Source: an uncultured Poribacteria bacterium (lineage in GTDB: Bacteria > Poribacteria > WGA-4E > WGA-3G). From it: a stretch of DNA of 64,000 nucleotides. The position numbers were made by a program, and so were the translations under genes. The notes under the pieces are model-generated. The model was not told where the DNA came from and did no database searches. It worked only from the letters and a program-made list of their open reading frames with translations. Below are positions 61,701 through 64,000 of this stretch, one piece after another; positions within the stretch are counted from its first letter, which is position 1, and each line of letters starts with the position of its first letter. The DNA lies in contig OX638352.1 of NCBI GenBank assembly GCA_951813545.1, positions 3,860,835 through 3,924,834 on the forward strand, read 5' to 3'.

Positions 61701-64000
61701 AGCGAATATGGACCAGAGGAAAAACTCCTACGCGCAATCTTTGGCGAAAAAGTCAAAGAGGTAAGGGATGCTTCGACTTACGTTCGCCCTGGCGTTGAGG
61801 GTGTCGTCATTGATGTAAAGGTATTTGCCCGTAAGCCAGATGGTGCGTCACGCCGTGGAAGTTGGTCCCAAGGGGACTCAAACTTGTCAATGGCTGACAA
61901 TTTGCGATATGAGTCGAAACGCAAGGAAATTGAAGAGACTTGGCGCGAACAGATCGCTTCTATTCGCCGTCGAAAAACTGAGGAAATCCATAACACATTT
62001 ATAGGGTGTGAGCTTGCTGATTCGCTTTACACAGTTAATGGTTCTGGCGGTAGTGCCGATGCTGAACCCTTTGCTAATGCTGGCGATACTTTGACAGGTG
62101 AGGTTTTAGATGCTTATATTTCCGGTTTCACGGCGGACGAATACCATATAGTAACCGAGGATACAGCCACCGAGGCTTTTATCGCCGAAGCGTGTTATAG
62201 AGTAACACACGTACCTGATCCAATTCCTACTATCGTGGTCAACCCTCTGGATCCTTCAACAGAGGAAACAGAGGAACCGATAACTCCTGATAGCGACGAG
62301 AGTGAGAATGTTGAGCCGGAAGCAGTGTCTACTATTTCACACTCCGAAGCCATCAGTGCGGTGCAAGTATATCTTGGCGAAGTGTGTAAGCCACTCTTAG
62401 AGAATACCGAGCCACTTTTACAGGAAGAGGAACCTTTAAACGAAGAGATAGCGGATGCTGATGTTGTGCTTCGCGGTTACAACGGAAGTATCGTTGCTAT
62501 TGCCCTATGTGCGGATACTTCTACTGACGATGAATATACTGAAGGTGGACCTCTTTCTGAACGTCTCTCGGAGATGCTCGCTGCGACGGACGCACGATTC
62601 GGCGTATTAGTACCTAGTGCGGACTCAGAGCCTGATAACTGGGATTTCTATGGACTCGTAGGCGACACCGTGTTGCAACCGTGTGATCGTTCTGAGTTCG
62701 AGACTGGAGTTGCTGCACAACTCGAAGCAGCCGGATGCCCTGTCGTGGAAACACAAAGACTAACACAACAAGAGTGGGAAAACTTTAGTGGAACTTATCC
62801 AGATTTACAAGTCGAGTTATTTTGGGACGTTAAGGAAGTCTTTGATCCAGCGTGTCCATTGACTGAAGGACAGGAGATCTCCGATGACGATTATCAGCAG
62901 GCATCTAAAGATTTTCCAGCGAGTCCTATAAAAGCCGGCCAGCGACTCACTCCGGATGAGTTAGAGCCGCTCATCCAAACCACCAAGAGCCTGAAAACCG
63001 ATAGCACTTGGCACATTACCGCCGTCTTTGATCCAAAGTGTACACTGTCTGCCGGCGACTATGTTTCCGATGACGATTATCAGCAAGCGCGCAAATCATG
63101 TAGCTTGTCCTTCACGGACATCCATGTAACCGATGCCGATGCCAAAGAGCACATCCAGCGCGTTGAAGAGATGGCACAAGGCAGAATAAGCACTTACACT
63201 GAGGAAAAGGATCGGGCACTTCAGCAATTAGACATGGGTGATGAGTTAAAACCGGGTGTTATCAAACGTGTTAAGGTTTATGTTGCCAGCAAGCGACCGA
63301 TCTCTGTCGGAGATAAGATGGCGGGCCGTTACGGCAACAAAGGTGTTGTTGCCAAAATTTTGCCCGTTGAGGATATGCCCTATCTCCCAGATGGTACCCC
63401 CGTTGAGTTAGTCCTGAATCCCTTGGGTGTGCCTTCTCGAATGAACGTCGGTCAGATATTGGAAATTCACCTTGGATGGGCGTGTCATGAACTCGGTATC
63501 CAGGCGGAATCCCCTGTGTTTGATGGTGCGACAGAGGCAGAAATCTTTGAAATGCTCGGTAAGACCGATCTCCCAGAACGCAGTAAACAGACAGGTAAGA
63601 GCATTCTCTTTGATGGTAGGACTGGTGAATCGTTTGCGCAAGAAGTGACGGTCGGATACGTTTATTTCCTCAAGTTGAATCACCTTGTTGCTGATAAGAT
63701 GCATGCTCGCTCTACTGGACCTTACTCTCTCGTTACGCAGCAGCCGTTAGGTGGTAAGGCACAGCACGGTGGTCAACGGCTCGGTGAGATGGAAGTCTGG
63801 GCATTGGAGGCTTATGGCGCAGCACATACACTCCAAGAAATGCTTACACTCAAATCGGATGACGTTCTTGGCAGAAGGGAAATCTATGAGTCAGTTGTGA
63901 AGGGTTTAAACCCTGAACCGCCCGGTACGCCAGAATCGTTCAAAGTCTTGGTACGCGAGCTCCAAACCCTTGGACTCCACGTGTCCCTCAACAAGGATGA
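58743..64000 (+). CDS. rpoB: RNA polymerase beta subunit, oversized (3' end outside window)
   Basis: 1752 codons from ATG 58743 (AGGGAG upstream) with no stop. Family blocks are all present: GSFIVNGSERVIVSQLHRSP, the rifampicin region NQLSQFMQQINPLDELTHKR, RDVHPTHYGRVCPLETPEGP, GHNYEDSILISE, and near the end DKMAGRYGNKGVVAKI and TQQPLGGKAQHGGQRLGEME. Typical beta subunits have 1150-1400 residues. The extra length comes from an insertion of about 370 residues (about 1090-1470) in the position of lineage-specific insert beta-i9/SI2 and an enlarged segment near 230-410. Both contain repeated units such as FDPACPLTEGQEISDDDYQQ. The window ends close to the natural C-terminus (LQTLGLHVSLNKD). Confidence 0.97.
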   Translation, partial: MSVNKKPRISFAKTQVRTPLPNLIETQKLAYDAFLQRNVPPNERSETGLQAVFKEVFPIHDFSDVNSLEFVSYSLGTPKYTLQECVARGVTYQVSLTARIMLVLRETDSDADEPHVVDIRESDVYLGEVPLMTENGSFIVNGSERVIVSQLHRSPGVIFLEKSLATGRRTPTAQIIPYRGAWVEFEIDTKDQIYVRIDKKRKLPATILLRALGWASDADILKLFAKTERLVLTGWRVINVEGPVKQVNPGDLLNATDFRQASKDYPDLEVENCYRVTEVTDEGCPLEIGQEVTSKERTSLRRKWKGFETELFRRVVDTHDSACELAPEQVLTNSEYQEARARYGSKAFTAEQVSQDGQESVGSVCAEDIIHPETGEVLLTANTLLTETELERLTEAGVEALTILDAEDCQYIRFLRNTLERDRQADYEEPYTLQDAALLTIFRTLRPGDPAGIENARKHLAWLLFDSHRYDLGVVGRYKLNRKFHNLSVYGEPPEETFRTLRPEDIAATVDHLLKVHNGIAQKDDLDHLGNRRVRVIGELLENQFRMGLFQIRRTTRERLSTNNDIAKVVPSSLVNPKPLMMALREFFGSNQLSQFMQQINPLDELTHKRRISAIGPGGLHRDRATAAVRDVHPTHYGRVCPLETPEGPSIGLIVSLACYGRINPYGFIETPYHKVEEGSRVGSVEYLTADREDTTYIAAKAAPRAVSQAADGNADNSEQILPVRSGEDILSLPMEKVDYIGVSPQQIVGISAALVPFLEHEDANRALMGANHQRQAVPLIRPEAPLVGTGMEAPAALYSGALITATRAGTVTSVSADEILIHTGEALHADKGENTFSEMGYDVYKLQTFKRSNSGTCIHQRPIVSVGDKVEAGQVIVDGTSTENGELALGRNILCAYMPWGGHNYEDSILISETLIKEDTFTSIHIEEFEVEARETKVGPEEITRDIPNVSEQRLTQLDEEGIIRVGSVVGAGSILVGKITPKGESEYGPEEKLLRAIFGEKVKEVRDASTYVRPGVEGVVIDVKVFARKPDGASRRGSWSQGDSNLSMADNLRYESKRKEIEETWREQIASIRRRKTEEIHNTFIGCELADSLYTVNGSGGSADAEPFANAGDTLTGEVLDAYISGFTADEYHIVTEDTATEAFIAEACYRVTHVPDPIPTIVVNPLDPSTEETEEPITPDSDESENVEPEAVSTISHSEAISAVQVYLGEVCKPLLENTEPLLQEEEPLNEEIADADVVLRGYNGSIVAIALCADTSTDDEYTEGGPLSERLSEMLAATDARFGVLVPSADSEPDNWDFYGLVGDTVLQPCDRSEFETGVAAQLEAAGCPVVETQRLTQQEWENFSGTYPDLQVELFWDVKEVFDPACPLTEGQEISDDDYQQASKDFPASPIKAGQRLTPDELEPLIQTTKSLKTDSTWHITAVFDPKCTLSAGDYVSDDDYQQARKSCSLSFTDIHVTDADAKEHIQRVEEMAQGRISTYTEEKDRALQQLDMGDELKPGVIKRVKVYVASKRPISVGDKMAGRYGNKGVVAKILPVEDMPYLPDGTPVELVLNPLGVPSRMNVGQILEIHLGWACHELGIQAESPVFDGATEAEIFEMLGKTDLPERSKQTGKSILFDGRTGESFAQEVTVGYVYFLKLNHLVADKMHARSTGPYSLVTQQPLGGKAQHGGQRLGEMEVWALEAYGAAHTLQEMLTLKSDDVLGRREIYESVVKGLNPEPPGTPESFKVLVRELQTLGLHVSLNKD

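Overview
The window looks like a chromosomal segment of an uncultured Gram-negative-type bacterium. Candidatus Poribacteria (sponge-associated, PVC-related) is my best guess. It rests on a mix of lipoproteins and dockerin or ankyrin surface proteins, a CotH-like protein, many short palindromic extragenic repeats with a GCGGTTAGGAAACCGC-like core, and several IS families. No rRNA gene is present to settle the taxonomy. Where a promoter can be read it is sigma70-like with a 17-bp spacer.

Layout. 1-1.6 kb: a CotH-kinase/ankyrin protein on the minus strand, cut by the window edge. 1.7-11.3 kb: a defence-like block with a PLD-SNF2 helicase, a large adenine methyltransferase, an HD phosphohydrolase plus YwgA-like pair on a leaderless promoter, then a truncated Xre regulator and an orphan antitoxin-like gene. 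11.3-13.5 kb: a decayed accessory zone with LamG and AlbA_2 fragments, a ParA-partner ribbon-helix-helix gene with twin palindromic operators, and a 255-bp tandem repeat. 13.5-19.1 kb: a minus-strand operon behind a promoter, a cobalamin riboswitch and an intrinsic terminator. It encodes a dockerin-bearing beta-propeller, a lipobox protein with an ECF-S-like membrane domain, and a second propeller, which together suggest a vitamin B12 capture or uptake system. 19.2-20.2 kb: a lipoprotein with two cupredoxin-like repeats.

20.7-25 kb: hisI-trpE-trpG preceded by a classic attenuator whose leader peptide is rich in both His and Trp codons, then two PP-loop ATPase genes, the second truncated. 25-32 kb: a coiled-coil membrane protein and a minus-strand operon sucC-pgk-proS-sucD-panB. 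32-37.6 kb: accessory genes, an IS5-family element and an AAA/PD-(D/E)XK protein. 37.6-45.8 kb: minus-strand folK, fabF, two tandem acyl carrier protein genes, fabG, fabD, fabH, rpmF, a YceD-like gene, homoserine dehydrogenase and tRNA-Pro(GGG). 46-55 kb: sugar epimerase, DUF1232 protein, HtrA protease, an IS605-like remnant, a dehydrogenase, elongation factor G, a P1-family peptidase and a DUF4416 protein. 55-58.3 kb: an IS1341-type tnpB flanked by two paralogous pseudoknotted RNA structures, then an ISAs1-family element with target duplication. 58.6 kb to the end: a strong promoter and an unusually large rpoB, cut by the window edge.

Most notable: the covarying RNA pair around tnpB (the 5' copy begins at the predicted transcription start and ends at the start codon), the riboswitch-controlled propeller/ECF-S-like operon, and the mixed His/Trp attenuator.
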